Below the pieces are notes generated by a model. The model did no database searches, had not been told where the DNA came from, and saw only the letters and a list, made by a program, of their open reading frames with translations. The position numbers and the translations under genes are program-made. Positions 35,101-45,772 of a stretch of DNA of 64,000 nt are shown in pieces. This DNA is from Sipunculus nudus. Its lineage: Eukaryota > Annelida > Sipuncula > Golfingiida > Sipunculidae. Positions within the stretch are counted from its first letter, which is position 1. Each line of letters begins with the position of its first letter. The stretch covers positions 8,738,664 to 8,802,663 of the forward strand of contig CM049315.1 of NCBI GenBank assembly GCA_026874595.1, read 5' to 3'.

Positions 35101-37280
35101 GATTCTGGCAAATTCAGCTGAGAGAACGAGCGAAAGACGTGTCCGCATTTGTGATGCAGCAAGGACTGTACCAGTATAAATTTATGCTGTTTTGCGTGAA
35201 GAACTCGCCAGTCACGTTTCAGTGCCTCATCTATCTGGTTGTCAAGGACATTCAGGGCTGCGACGCATATATTAATGACCTTTTCTTGTGCAGTGACACC
35301 TGGGAGAAACATCTGCAAAATCTTTGCGACCTCTTCGAAATACTCAGCGAAGCACGTCTGACCGTCAACTTAGTCAAATCTGAGTTTTGTCATGCACAAG
35401 CAACATTTTTGGGTCATATTGTAGGGCAGGGTCAAGAAAACCCTGTTGATGGTAAAATAGGTGCGATTTCTGCATTTTCTAGACCAGAAAACAAAAAGCA
35501 AATAATGTGTTTCCTTGGTATGTTGGGATACAATGGAAAGTTTTTTCCAAATTTTTCTGCTGTAGCTGAACCTTTGACTAATTTGTTAAAGAAGAAACAA
35601 AAGTTCGTATGGAATGTTCAGTGTGAAAATGCATTTCAGAATTTGAAAGCAATTCTGCAAAGTTCAACCGTTTTAGCAGCTCTAGACTTTTCTGTACCTT
35701 TTAAGTTAGATAAATATACGAATGATACTGCTGCTGGTGCTGTGTTGTTTCAAGAAGCAATGATGGCATAGATCATCCAATTTGTCATTTTTCAAGAAAG
35801 TTTAATGCAAACCAGAAAAACTACTCAACTATTGAAAAAGAATGTTTGGCTTTGATTTTGGCATTACAATACTTTGAAATTTACTTCTTCAGTCAAGTCT
35901 ATCATTGTCTTGAGTAATCACAATCCCCTCACGTTCATGAACAAGTTTATTGCTTAGATGGAGTTTGTTTTTACAGGATTACAATCTTGAAATCTCACAC
36001 ATAAAAGGGAAAGACAGTGTACTTGCTGATTGCTCATCGAGATGTCTATGAAATGATGTAAACGAGATGTGTATGTAATGTTGTAAATAAGATGATTTTT
36101 GAAATATAGTAAAAATTTAGTGATTGTGATCGCAAAAAAGAAAGTTTTTTTAGAAAACTTTCTTTTCTCTTGCAGGAGGGGAGTGTAACAGCTGTCTCTT
36201 TTATGGTGTGCAGTAGTCTTGCATGTGTCTGTATAGCGCTAGCATTGTCCGTTGCCATGGGAGACGCACGAGCCGGGCCAGCCCACGTGTGGGGTCTGAC
36301 GTGCATAAACACAGCGCTCATGCTTATCTGGAACTTTCTGGGCTGGTCGCGCTCTATGAGTGCGTGACTTGTAATGTTCTTTGGGCGTGGGTGTTATGTA
36401 TTGTTTGCTTCTTTTGATTGTTCTTGAAATAGAAGATTTTAGGCTTTGGAGTGAGAAGCTATAAATTAGAGGCTCTCGTTTAGAGTCGAAGAGAGGAGAG
36501 AGAAATATTCCAGCGGACACGGTAGAGTGTGAGTCAGTTTTGGACCTTTCCAATAATTGCAGTAGTGACAGGGATTCTACGAATTTAGGCAGATTTATTG
36601 CGGCCTGCCTCCAGTTTGCTTTTGGGATTATTACAGGAACTTCAATTTTGGATAACAACAGATTGATTTTGTGTTTGAATTAGACTATTATTCTCTGAGA
36701 AAATTTATGTGAACTTTTCATCTGGATTATACCTTTGAAAGGACTTTTTGTCGCTGTGAAAGTGGTGGTATCCAGGTACTGTTCACTTTTTTATTATACT
36801 GTGTAACTGTATTGATTCACTGTTATACTCTTGTTATACTGTATAATTGTATTGATTTAGTGTATTGTTATGTTAGGGTTGTTTTAAAGAATATATTATA
36901 ATTATTTGTTAACAAAAAAACACTGACTTCTTTATTCATTCCCCTAGACATTTCACTCTGCCTATTGTTACAGAATCTGATTTTTATTTATTTCGTAACA
37001 AAATTTATGTTACGGAGATAAATAAAATCTGTTGTTATTAGGTGGGTTATAGAACGTAGAGTGTTACTTATATTGTGTATCAGTGACATTCAGTGTTTCT
37101 ATCCATATTTTTTGTTTTCATATTAAGTTGTTAGTAATTATACAGTATATTACAATTCTCATTGGTAACTTACCTGAATCCCGTTGGCTGCATTCCTGCA
37201 CGTTCACGCCTTGGTCCTCCTTCAGTGCGCAGGACAAGGACAGCCAAGATGGCCAAAATACAAAACACAAATCTTCTCAT
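28966..37280 (-). CDS. Three-exon secreted ten-cysteine protein (145 aa), complete
   Basis: Exons at 37280-37174, 30408-30222 and 29109-28966 join in frame (107+187+144 nt = 145 codons plus stop); all boundaries are GT/AG and the phases match (2, then 0). Residues 1-20 form a signal peptide (MRRFVFCILAILAVLVL). The mature part has cysteines at 37, 39, 53, 60, 64, 88, 89, 112, 126 and 134, and a strongly charged Lys/Glu segment at 65-84 that is probably helical. DTTCE occurs twice (50-54 and 109-113), suggesting an internal duplication. There is no transmembrane segment or GPI signal, so the protein is probably extracellular. I do not recognise the family; length and cysteine content would fit a defence, shell-matrix or signalling peptide, but none is shown. 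Intron 1 (about 6.8 kb) contains a retrotransposon in the opposite orientation. Confidence 0.8.
29116..30160. other. Intron 2 of the ten-cysteine gene plus small repeats
   Basis: TTATAATATAGATATC and ACCACCATAAGTTATAATAT, near 29640-29672, have a diverged partner near 30035-30066 (CTACCACAGTCAGTTATAAT), so a ~45-bp unit is duplicated. ATT/AAT trinucleotide runs are at 29113-29145 and 30075-30100. No other gene is seen in the intron. Confidence 0.45.
30222..30408 (-). CDS. Exon 2 of the ten-cysteine protein
   Basis: Acceptor TATATTTTTAAAG then GTGCAAGTGTGG; donor ACTTTCACG then GTAGGTATAT. It carries a phase-2 entry and phase-0 exit and encodes CKCGDRF, IDTTCEAMGDDCQAAC, the charged helix, and QMACCMKNST. 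An N-glycosylation sequon, NST, lies at residues 92-94. Confidence 0.75.
30974..31872 (+). repeat. 5' LTR
   Basis: Begins GATAACAGATGTCTCC, decayed from TGTAACAG, and ends GGTTTCGTAACA. It is collinear with the 3' LTR through GCCATGGGAGACGC and the CCCTAGACATTTCA block. A small tandem expansion (TTATACTGTGTAATTGTATG) lies at about 31555-31675. GCGCTAGCATTGTACGTTGC is shared by both LTRs of this element. Confidence 0.82.
32041..33207 (+). pseudogene. Gag of the intronic Gmr1-type element
   Basis: Opens MADFKPEAFVEDPDPDQ and soon meets a stop at about 32164. The longest intact stretch, 32650-33207, contains the SCAN-like DNLRQVILLEELGRCINADV and SPETLDTAAQLADDYSL, and the nucleocapsid remnant CNYCEKEGYLISDC, in which the zinc-binding His has become Tyr. 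This segment is clearly closer to the 12937 copy than to the minus-strand element at 10.5 kb. Confidence 0.78.
33480..33910 (+). pseudogene. Gmr1-type protease, broken
   Basis: IRILRDTGSGQTLMLANTLL keeps the DTGS active site; a T-run frameshift/stop at about 33690 separates it from FYLLLGNDVVSDKV, the downstream conserved strand. It matches the 15804-16160 copy nearly base for base. Confidence 0.7.
34893..36050 (+). pseudogene. Gmr1-type RT-RNase H, mostly open
   Basis: The 292-codon frame is the longest in the window. Its motifs are WSSPCILVPKPDGSYRMYTD, TFPIPRIDNCIDRV, SKFDLLRGFWQIQL, CVKNSPVTFQ and AYINDLFLCSD, then the connection segment FLGMLGYNGKFFPNFS and early RNase H. The D-to-N change in the catalytic box should abolish activity. 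A frameshift at about 35760 moves the RNase H tail into another frame, ending near 36050 at VLADCSSRCL. Confidence 0.87.
36184..37042 (+). repeat. 3' LTR, truncated at its distal end
   Basis: Starts TGTAACAGCTGTCTC after the purine tract GAGGGGAG. It follows the 5' LTR to TTTATTTATTTCGTAACA at about 36999. There the expected sequence is replaced by TGTTACGGAGATAAATAAA, an inverted copy of the preceding bases, then CTGTTGTTATTAGGT and host DNA. The usual terminal CCGTAACA is missing. Confidence 0.75.
37174..37280 (-). CDS. Exon 1 of the ten-cysteine protein (signal peptide)
   Basis: Starts ATGAGAAGATTTGTG at 37280; the donor is GGGATTCAG then GTAAGTTACC. It encodes the signal peptide and a short basic stretch (GGPRRERAGMQPTGF). 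A plausible 5'-UTR acceptor, TTTTCTTTAG, lies only 13 nt upstream of the ATG. The start is chosen because it is the ATG giving a hydrophobic core and correct phase into exon 2. Confidence 0.78.
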
Positions 37281-37359
37281 CGTTTCTTCTATCCTAAAGA
37301 AAATATCAAAACGAAGACCTTATAACCGGCTTGTTTGTTCTTAAGAAAAAAACACATAC

Positions 37360-37860
37360 CTCATAATATCCTATGTCTAAAATAAAGGAACAAAATACGG
37401 ACTATCCTATCTTCCCTTCTTCTGTACTAAATAAAACAATAAAGCACAGCCCTCATAGTCTTCTCTGTCCTAAATAAAACAATAAAACACAGACCTCATA
37501 GTCTCCTCTGTCCTGAATAAAATAAAACACATACCTTATAGTATCATCTGTCCTGAACAAAACAATAAAACACAGACCTCATAGTCTCATCTGTCCTAAA
37601 TAAAACAATAAAACACAGACCTCATTTTCTCACCTGGCCTAAATAAAATAGTAAAAGACAGACCTCATAGTCTCCTCTGTCCTACAAAAAAAACAATAAA
37701 TCGCAGACCGCGTAGTCTCATCTGTCCTAAATAAAAAATAAAACACAGACATCATGGTCTCATCTGTCCAAACAAAAAATTCTCCTTTGTCTTAAATAAA
37801 CAACAAAACACAGACCCAATAGTCTCCCATTGTCCTAAAGAAAAAAAAACGATTCTTTGG
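37360..37860 (-). repeat. 43-bp tandem array of 3'-splice-site-like units
   Basis: About eleven diverged copies of a ~43-bp unit. On the gene's strand each reads roughly GTTTTATTTAGGACAGA then a GAGACTATGAGGTCTGTG-type segment, so each has a T-rich tract followed by TTTAG/GACAGA. The last copy-like sequence (TTTTCTTTAGGATAGA, near 37290) is directly before the start codon of the ten-cysteine gene. The array is therefore a tandem amplification of the gene's own 5'-UTR intron/exon junction. Several units are mutated at the AG or the tract. Confidence 0.75.
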
Positions 37861-38126
37861 TCTCTTCTGATCGAAATCTGAGCGAAATCTGATGAACTAT
37901 CATAAATTATCATAAATTATAGTTGACCGGTGGCTTTAGCTATCAGCTCCACAAACATGTGGATATTATTGTGTGAATATACTGGATAAGCTCCTGAAAT
38001 ATATTGAGGACCAATTACGACAGTAGAGCTTCTGGTGTACAAAAGGTGAGATCGATTTTTGTCATCTGTAAACCTGATTTCGGCCGCAAAAACAACTGAC
38101 ACTGAAAGTGGTGAAAATGGTCAACA

Positions 38127-38650
38127 ATGGCAGCCGTTCCATTGGCCGGCCCCGGAGAGAAACTAATTCAGTATTTCTCAATCTGTCTGGTAAGAGTTAA
38201 GGATATACCCCAGGCCTTTGGGAATCATGTGTCCACCAGGGAACTATGTGCAGCTGCTGAATTTGTTACCGGATATGGTTCAATAGATGGAGCACAACGC
38301 ATACGCGGATTTTGGCACGTCTATCCAAAAAGTAATGAAGCAAGGGTAGACATGCGTATAAATGGGTTTTAGATTCGTGGGATAGTACTTCTGCCTCATG
38401 CTCAAAATTCGTTTATTGTTCAAAATGAGAATGGCAAGGAGCAACAAGATACAACAGAAGTGACCATTGACGATATACCGTTATCTTACGCAAAGGGTGA
38501 GATTGAAAATGATTTGGTTAACCTTGGATGCGTGATAAGATCAAAATTCATATACGAGTGTGACAGAGAAAATGCCGGAAAGATGACAAGATAAAAAACA
38601 GGTAGACCAATTGCCTATATCACAATTTCAAAGCAGCCCTTGACAAAATC
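38127..38650 (+). pseudogene. LINE ORF1-like fragment
   Basis: Segments read GYGSIDGAQRIRGFWHVYPK and, after a stop, NDLVNLGCVIRSKFIYECDR and GRPIAYITISKQPL. The spacing resembles the RRM-type ORF1 proteins of Tx1/L1-like LINEs, which bind element RNA. Assignment is by position and style only. Confidence 0.45.
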
Positions 38651-38789
38651 GTCATGATGGGACTTTTTGAAGCCACCATTTGCCATAAAGAACAAAGAAA
38701 GAAAGACTAAATAGCGGAAGTAACTTACAATAATTGTCTTGAAAAGGGGTACCGTAAGCAAAGTCATATCTTTCTTATTTCATGACAAA

Positions 38790-39130
38790 CTTTACTGGAT
38801 TCGCAATGTATATGCCCCATGTAATAAGACCGAAAAAAATTACGTTTTTACAGAATCTTTAACAAATTATTAGCAAATGTGAGGGTGGCGTTGAAGTTTT
38901 TTTTTTTTAGTAATGGGAGATTTTAACACAGTGTTAGATAACAAACTGGACATCATTTCAGGAACCCCACATAACAATAACGAAGTTCTGGCATTTAAAT
39001 CTTTTACGAATACTGCAGGCCTTCGCGGATCGCCCATCACAGTACCACCAAGGAATACATTTGGTGTAAATTGCGCCCTTTTATATACTCGGAATTAATA
39101 ATATACTGGATTATATACTCGGAAATGCTT
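38790..39130 (+). pseudogene. LINE AP-endonuclease fragment
   Basis: Keeps IRNVYAPC and MGDFNTVLDNKLDIISG, two hallmark motifs of LINE apurinic-type endonucleases (N-V-Y-A-P and GDFN). The enzyme nicks target DNA. N-terminal and catalytic His regions are missing or out of frame. Confidence 0.75.
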
Positions 39131-39879
39131 TTGCACTAGAAAATATGAAAGACATAAATATTACGTCGTACCCGTGTAAAGACTATAGATATGTAATACT
39201 TGAAATAAATGCGAAACGAATTGAAAGAGGACCATCATATTGGAAGTTTAATAACTCATTATTGCATGATAAAAAATCTTAGATTTGATAAATGATAAGT
39301 TAGATTCCTTCATTTCCCATTACAAGACGGCTAATATAGATCCATTTACATGGGACTTGTGTAAGCTTGAGATAATACGGTTGCTTGGAACTACAGCAAA
39401 ACCAAAGCTATTAAGAAATGAATAAAAAACTTTAAACTGTTTTCTAGATGATCTGGAGCGTCAGATAGAGAATACTGCTGATAATAAGGACACTATTCAA
39501 AAAAGGGATTAAGATAAAAAAAATCGTAGGAAATAAAACATGTCCAAGGAGCTCGAAGTGCTCAAATTTGGGCGCGCGTTATATGGATTGAATAGGGATA
39601 GAAGAATAATCAATATTTTTTTATCGCTGGAAAAACGGAGAGCCGCCCAAAATTTTATACCCTCACTGAAACTACATAACGGTTCTGACCCCTCAAACCA
39701 AGATGAAATTAGGAATGAGCAATATTTTTTTACCGGAACCAGTACAAAGAAAAGACCAGCTTCAATAAAAAGGCATTTGAAAGGTTTATATCTGGCGTTA
39801 AAATACCGAAAATATCTGAGAGAAATCGACAGAAATGTGAGGGGTTAATGTAACTAGCAGCAGTCGGTAATGCGTTAAA

Positions 39880-41551
39880 GCAAATGAAAAATGGATCGAG
39901 TCCAGGTTTAGATGGATTGACAACAGAAGTATATCAAATGTTTTGGGTAAAATTACGAACGTTTAATAACTAAAGCTGTCAATTATTTTTTGGCAGGGAA
40001 AGTTATCAGGAATACAGACCATAGAAATAATAAAATTAATACACAATGGAAGGAACTTGTCACAAAACGAGATGTGCGACTGGCGACCAATAACCTTAAC
40101 TAATACATATTATAAACTTATAGCAAAAGTTCTAGCTACGCTTTTGCAGAGATTTATATTAGAAGCCATAAATACAGATCAAGCTGGATCTATTAAGGGA
40201 TGAAATATTGCTACCACGATAAGACTAATAGAAGACGGTATAACTAATGACCACGTAAATGATAAAAATAAGGCGCAGTAGTCGCGCTAGATTTTAAAGC
40301 GGTTTTCGATACAATCTCAAAACAATTCATTGGCAAAGCATTAAAAACCTTCAGGTTTGGTTCAAAGTTCTAAATAGACAGCTTTGGCAAGATAACCATA
40401 ACAAAAACCTACCTGTTAACGCAAATAATATACGAGTGCGATCTTTGTTGATGCCAGATAAATTTATAAAACGGATAAATGGAATGTTATATAATTTCAT
40501 ATGGAAAATAGGAGGTAGTGGGAAAAGCTTTTGTGAGAAAATATGAAGAATACTTTTGAAGTCTGATTATGAAATAGGGGGATTAGAAATGATTGATGTG
40601 CATGATATGCAAAAAGCTATCGCATAAAAATGGGCAAAAATGTTAGCAAGTGAGTCTGAGGATATTTGAAAACATATAGCATACTTCCATTATTCTAGGC
40701 TAGGAAACGGATTCAGTGTTTTTGAGAGTGATATACATCCTGACATATCGAAAAGGGGTTCCCACATAACTTCAGATTTTTACAAATATATTTCAATCAA
40801 CTGTCTAAATTTAAACAGTGAATTTAAGGCAGTTTCAAGGTCAAGTATTTTTTTTTAATAATGAACTTGTTCTTTGTGCAGGCAAACCAACCTACTTTGA
40901 AAACTGGATAGAAAAGGTATACTTTATATAAATGACATGTTAGTGAACAACAATGTACGATCATATGAACGTATATTAGAATTATTAGGACGCAATCCGG
41001 GTAGAATAATAGAGTAAAATGTGGTTTGTACAGCGGTAAAAAAAACTTGAAAACTAAAAAAAAAGCAAGGGGACTGTAGAAATTAGGGAATACAAAAAAA
41101 TCCTGCTAAATAATGGTAATATAGAAAAATATGACACAAACAACTCCGTGGCATAGTTACTGAGAAGGTACGCGTTGAACAAATATACCCTGCATCGTTT
41201 TGGACTAGAAAATATCCTGCTTGTCAGTTCTCAAGAGAACACTGGAAGATGATTTATAGATGTACAAATTAAATAAAATTGAACATGATGCAGTGGAAAA
41301 TATTACATAATATTTGGCCTACTAGAATATTGTTACACAAAATGGGTAAATATGGCACTAATAAGTGTCCTGTATGTGGAGAAACAGAATATGTAGAACA
41401 TTATTACTGGCAATGTAGAGAGCTAAAACAGTTTTGGACTGGAGTTGAAAACATTATTCAGAATAGAATAGGAGATAACACCATATTGACTGATAAACAA
41501 GTGGTTCTAGGATATACGTCAGGATTTTTAAACAAAATCTGGCTCAGATAA
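39880..41551 (+). pseudogene. LINE reverse transcriptase and C-terminal zinc motif, broken
   Basis: RT pieces: GSSPGLDGLTTEVYQMFW, WRPITLTNTYYKLIAKVLA, INTDQAGSIKG and ALDFKAVFDTIS (motif A). The catalytic [FY]-x-DD region appears deleted between about 40350 and 40450. The tail contains QWKILHNIWPTRILLHKMG, KCPVCGETEYVEHYYWQC and RELKQFWTG, the usual LINE C-terminal zinc motif. Confidence 0.78.
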
Positions 41552-42656
41552 GTAAAATTATTCTTATTGTGAAGCTATGTATAAGCAAAAACTGTCATTA
41601 ATGATTGATATTCATTTGGAAAGATGATTTTCTGTGTTATATCAAGTTACCCATATCCAAGCTCTATAAAGACTCTCGGTATCCTGTAAGGGAGACTTAT
41701 ATAATAAACTCTTTTTATAAGAAAAACGTAACCCTATCAATTAATACACAATTGCTGTTCAGATTTTTTGTCTACAACGAGGACACCTCAAAAGAATACT
41801 TTTGTTATATCAAACTCCTTTGAACTTTAACCAATATATGTTAATTAACATCATATAAGGGATGATGCGATGTTTTTAGACTTAAGGTGTAGTTAATGTT
41901 TATTTTCCATTTATTATTTTACAATAAGAACAAAATAAGACTTCATTTAACTTTGTACTACTAAATTGTTAAAGTAATTATAAATGAATTAAATTGGAAT
42001 GTTTTTGAGTAACCGTTGATGATTATGATGTATATCACCTAGAAATACGTCATGATAGTTCCGCAACACTCTGAAATTTATTATTTCCTTGAATTACTGT
42101 AGATCGTACGTCTATTGCCTTAAGAGCTCGAGGATGTGTTCTTATTATTTTCCATTCAGATAAAGAAGACCAGATAACAATATGTATGTTTATGTACAAT
42201 CAGATAAATGTCGGTGCTCCAAGCTGTAATGTATAATTGGCTATTTTAAAAAAACAATGTTGTAGATAGGTGACACCACATGTGTACATATAATGTTAAA
42301 AATCAAAATAATGTAGATATACTTAACAAAAGAATTGATTACCATTTCATATTTTTGACAGATGAAAGTGTCTCTTCGAAACAGTATACTTTAATCTTCA
42401 ACAATAAAAATTACGAATGATATTTACAATTATTACTTTGATCTGCTTTATTCTTCAATGATGTCTATTAAAATTTAATTTGATCCCAGAGAGAGAGAGA
42501 GAGACAGTAATTTAGGTCCGCACAGTAAATGATAATTAAAGCGTAGAAATAATTAGTTTACATGTAAAAATCCTATATTTTACACATTCACAAAATTAAC
42601 ATTAAGGGCTTTCGCGAAGACTAAATTTGTGTCTACGAAAAGGCAAGATGATCTTT

Positions 42657-42659
<3 letters not shown>

Positions 42660-42706
<47 letters not shown>
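42660..42706. repeat. (TA)n microsatellite
   Basis: Pure TA tract of about 47 bp. Confidence 0.95.
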
Positions 42707-42710
<4 letters not shown>

Positions 42711-43414
42711 ATGGTCCAAATCCGACGATGGGGTTATGGGACGTTCTCTGTACTGGAAATGTAGTCACCATCCATTCAAAAACGGCAAAGAAAAGACTAG
42801 TTGCCTTTAGAAACCTTTATTCATCTCCTGGCCTGAATAACGAACAGGGAGATTTTGAAATACACGTGAGGCGTTTCAAACGTCCTTGGGCAGTCTTTTT
42901 AAACATACGTACATATATATTAAAAGGTTTAACATTAACATAATGTATAGCGGTCGTACCGTACAATTATTATATTCTACGTGTAACACGTATTTTCAAC
43001 ACACGAAGTATACAAGTGTACTACACGATAAATAACAGGAATGCATTTTACCCCGTTTTTGCAATGCTTCGGCTAACACTATCAACACACAAAAATATAA
43101 CTTTGCGAGCGTTTAAAACGTATTGTTGTGATATATATGATGAAACAATACACTTGAATTGGCGCAAGGCAATATGGACTGCAAGGCACCAAACAAGAAA
43201 GAAATGAAAATAAATATCTAACCTTAATAACGAACAGAAAGAGAGAGTGAAAACAAACGCTTCAACGTCTTTAGGCAGAGTGACGGGTGAACGGACTTCT
43301 TTTCCAGGATTTCCACTACTCTGAACAAAGTCAGGTGTTAGCTCGGCTATTAATTGGTTAATTTAAATGGCTTAGGTAATAATTTAAATAACTACGGAGT
43401 GGAAAACAAACACG

Positions 43415-43418
<4 letters not shown>

Positions 43419-43473
<55 letters not shown>
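43419..43473. repeat. (AT)n microsatellite
   Basis: Pure TA/AT tract of about 55 bp. Confidence 0.95.
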
Positions 43474-43477
<4 letters not shown>

Positions 43478-44137
43478 CAACTTGAGTACTTACCGCTTCA
43501 GGTCGTTCTTACAGTTAAAACGTTGAGTCGTCTGATTGGGATCATCCACCGGTCTGAGGCAGACTGTTCTTCCTGGTGATTCCATATATCGTCTAATCTC
43601 TGACCAAGCGTGCAGGAATCGTGACGACCTTGACCGTCACAAGACAGTTCTATGATGTCATTAATCTCGTTTCTTTATAGGCGTCTTTTAAAGACTGTTG
43701 GCTAATAGAGCATATCCAAGAAAGGTCGTCCTATATTTTGACAGTCACAAGAACCATCTTATGACTCAGAGAGAAAAAGTTGTTTACGAGGAAATGCTGA
43801 GATATAAAGGCCAAATTTTCACGGGGGCATAACTTCCCTTTTAGTTATTTTAAAATGTCCTCAAAAAGTTAAATATCACATAATATATCTACCTGGTTCT
43901 AATTAAATATAGTCCTCGCAAACAACAATAAACTAGTGTTTACCTAGTGCATGTTAAGTGTAAGAGAGTACAATATACGATAGTACGGATCAGAAATTGC
44001 CCTAAGAAGCTGGAATTGTTAAATTGGCCGTAAATGGCATTATAAATTGGCCTCTGTGTATGTTATTAACCGTGAATTGCGTTAGCGTGGGGCTGGGATA
44101 GTGAAGGGTACAGGGATGTTAAGCAAAGGTGAAGTGA

Positions 44138-44338
44138 CTAACCAGCAACGCTCCGTCTCTTTCCTAAGCCGCGTCCCATAGATTGGCAAAATACAAACAT
44201 TTGTAACAGTTGTATTGAATTAGTGGCCCAGAGGAAGGCCTCAATTGCGATAAAACGAACTAATGTATTAGACATTTTTGCAAAGGTTTGTGCCCGCAGT
44301 ATTTTGACGTACACGAAATGTAGAAATCTGAACAAATG
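44138..44338 (+). CDS. Possible exon, unrecognised
   Basis: After an acceptor-like GACTAACCAG, a plus-strand frame runs TLRLFPKPRPIDWQNTN, ICNSCIELVAQRKASIAIKR and AKVCARSILTYTKC to TGA. Composition is coding-like, with four cysteines. A donor-like AAG then GTTTGT lies inside it at about 44286. The polypyrimidine tract is weak. It could belong to the gene at 45.5-47.7 kb or to a transposon. The minus-strand frame over the same DNA is treated as its shadow. Confidence 0.3.
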
Positions 44339-45557
44339 AATATTTTACTTTGTGTGTATCCATTAAAGTACAGAGTAGGGCAGCAGGGTATTAAATGTAT
44401 AGGATACAGCAGTCTACTAAGCTTATGAATTTTTAATGGTTGGTATATAAATAAGTGTTAATGAAGCTACAGTGAAGCTTCCAAAATGTCTATATTCGAC
44501 CATGCAGAAACCCATTTTACACTAAAGGGATAATTTGATAACAATGCTATTGGTTTAAGGTCGTACATAAAGGCATGACAAACAGAACAAAGTTTTGTTT
44601 TATAAATATATGAAACTATTAATCCATATGACAACCATTCCAGCATTTCAATGTTAGAGATAGCATGAAATATAGTCAATATAAAAGTGTCATTGTTGTA
44701 TATATTTATTAGATTAATGAGGCATAGTAACAGGCATATTGTAAAATAAAAAAAGGAAGTAAGACAGTCAGCAGTTAGTTAAATGCTAAGAGTCATAATT
44801 TATTAATTAACAAAAGTATTAGATGTTAGAAAAAATAAAACTTATTTTGTTGCATTTTTAAAATTTATCTAATGAACATATGAAAAGGCAAGCATTACAC
44901 TCTAACTGTTTATATTATTGGTGACACTAGAAGTAGTAACAAATCTGGTAGTCAAAAGTGCTGGAAATAAAAGAATATGTATAAAGAGGGGGGAAAATCA
45001 GAAACAAATATACCAAAAACAGATGAAACTTATTTCAAATTCATATATAAGAATCTCTTACTAGGCGCATGTGCAGGCCCGGTTTGTTTTCAAATTAGTC
45101 CCATGAAAGCAGCATGTGTGCTGGGATAAAAAGTTTTGAAGAATCCATGTGCCTTACTAACTGATACTCTACTGTGGGGTGAACCCACACATTTGTTTTT
45201 GTCTCATGGTAGGTCTAGGATAACTCTCTATAAACTCGCCTTGGAAGACCATTTTAGAGTCAGTAACCTCAGCGATAAATCAAAGATTCTGTATTTCTAA
45301 AAAAAAGGATAAAAAACGTAGAAAAATTCACACCTGATTATTCACACAATTAACAAATAAATAAATCATACAGGGTTGATCTCAACTAATATAATGATTT
45401 GACATCAGAGCACCCCTTAAATTCCTTTAGTATATATATTATGTATATGTTTTAAATCAACTAATATAAATTATGTGGGTACAAACATTAAAGTAACAGG
45501 TTACATTAATCATTTCATTAACCAAAATAAAAGAAACAAAGCAACTTATTATTGCAG

Positions 45558-45772
45558 TTACATGTTAAATTATTGCATAAAACCCATGCCCGGCTCACTT
45601 CGGAATTACTTAATACCAGTATTACTGCTGTGGCAACTGAAATGGTATGTGGATTTGTAAAGTCGGTAAATATCTCTGTTGAAAGAATCTGTCACAAACC
45701 TAGTCAAATATACAGCCAGAGTGAGATAATACAAATCGCCAGTGTAGGCAGTTTTGCCAAAAGAACATACAG
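45558..45772 (+). CDS. Duplicated exon, copy 1 (71 codons)
   Basis: Acceptor TTATTATTGCAG; donor ACATACAG then GTATCATA. The frame open through the whole exon reads LHVKLLHKTHARLTSELLNT, SITAVATEMVCGFVKSVNIS and YSQSEIIQIASVGSFAKRTY. It has two cysteines 14 residues apart and N-glycosylation sequons NTS and NIS, suggesting an extracellular domain. Entry phase 0, exit phase 2; other frames are closed. Family not recognised. Differences from copy 2 are 11 in 215 nt, about nine of them changing the residue. Confidence 0.45.

Larger units (their letters stand above)
30974..37042 (+). mobile_element. Gmr1-type Ty3/gypsy retrotransposon inside intron 1
   Basis: 5' LTR 30974-31872 and 3' LTR 36184-37042 flank an interior with gag (32041-33207), protease (about 33480-33900), a residual integrase zinc-binding and C-terminal region (about 34200-34640) and RT-RNase H (34893-36050). 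The order repeats that of 11725-19996. The integrase catalytic core is deleted: sequence equivalent to about 16725-17480 is missing near 34455. The RT box is AYINDLFLCSD, so the first catalytic aspartate of Y-x-DD is lost. It lies on the strand opposite to the host gene; its right end is only about 130 bp from the exon 1 donor. Confidence 0.88.
38127..41700 (+). mobile_element. Degraded L1/Tx1-like LINE retrotransposon
   Basis: Plus-strand fragments appear in LINE order: an ORF1-like region (38127-38650), AP endonuclease (38800-39100), pre-RT region (about 39200-39850), RT fragments (39880-40350), C-terminal region, and a CCHC-type zinc motif at 41360-41430. Many frameshifts and stops. The clade is suggested by SYWKFNNSLLHDK, WRPITLTNTYYKLIAKVLA and the final CPVC...H...C motif, typical of L1/Tx1-type elements; not confirmed. 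No target-site duplication or A-tail identified. Confidence 0.8.
41701..44137. other. Mostly non-coding, simple repeats
   Basis: LINE 3' flank and two TA microsatellites, plus a GA run at 42490-42503. The open frames at 42629-42943 and 43016-43207 include repeat-derived residues or lack features; not called. Confidence 0.45.

Noticed and set aside
38127-41700. Possible host gene for a reverse-transcriptase-like protein
   Set aside because: Endonuclease, RT and zinc-motif order with many stops shows a decayed LINE.
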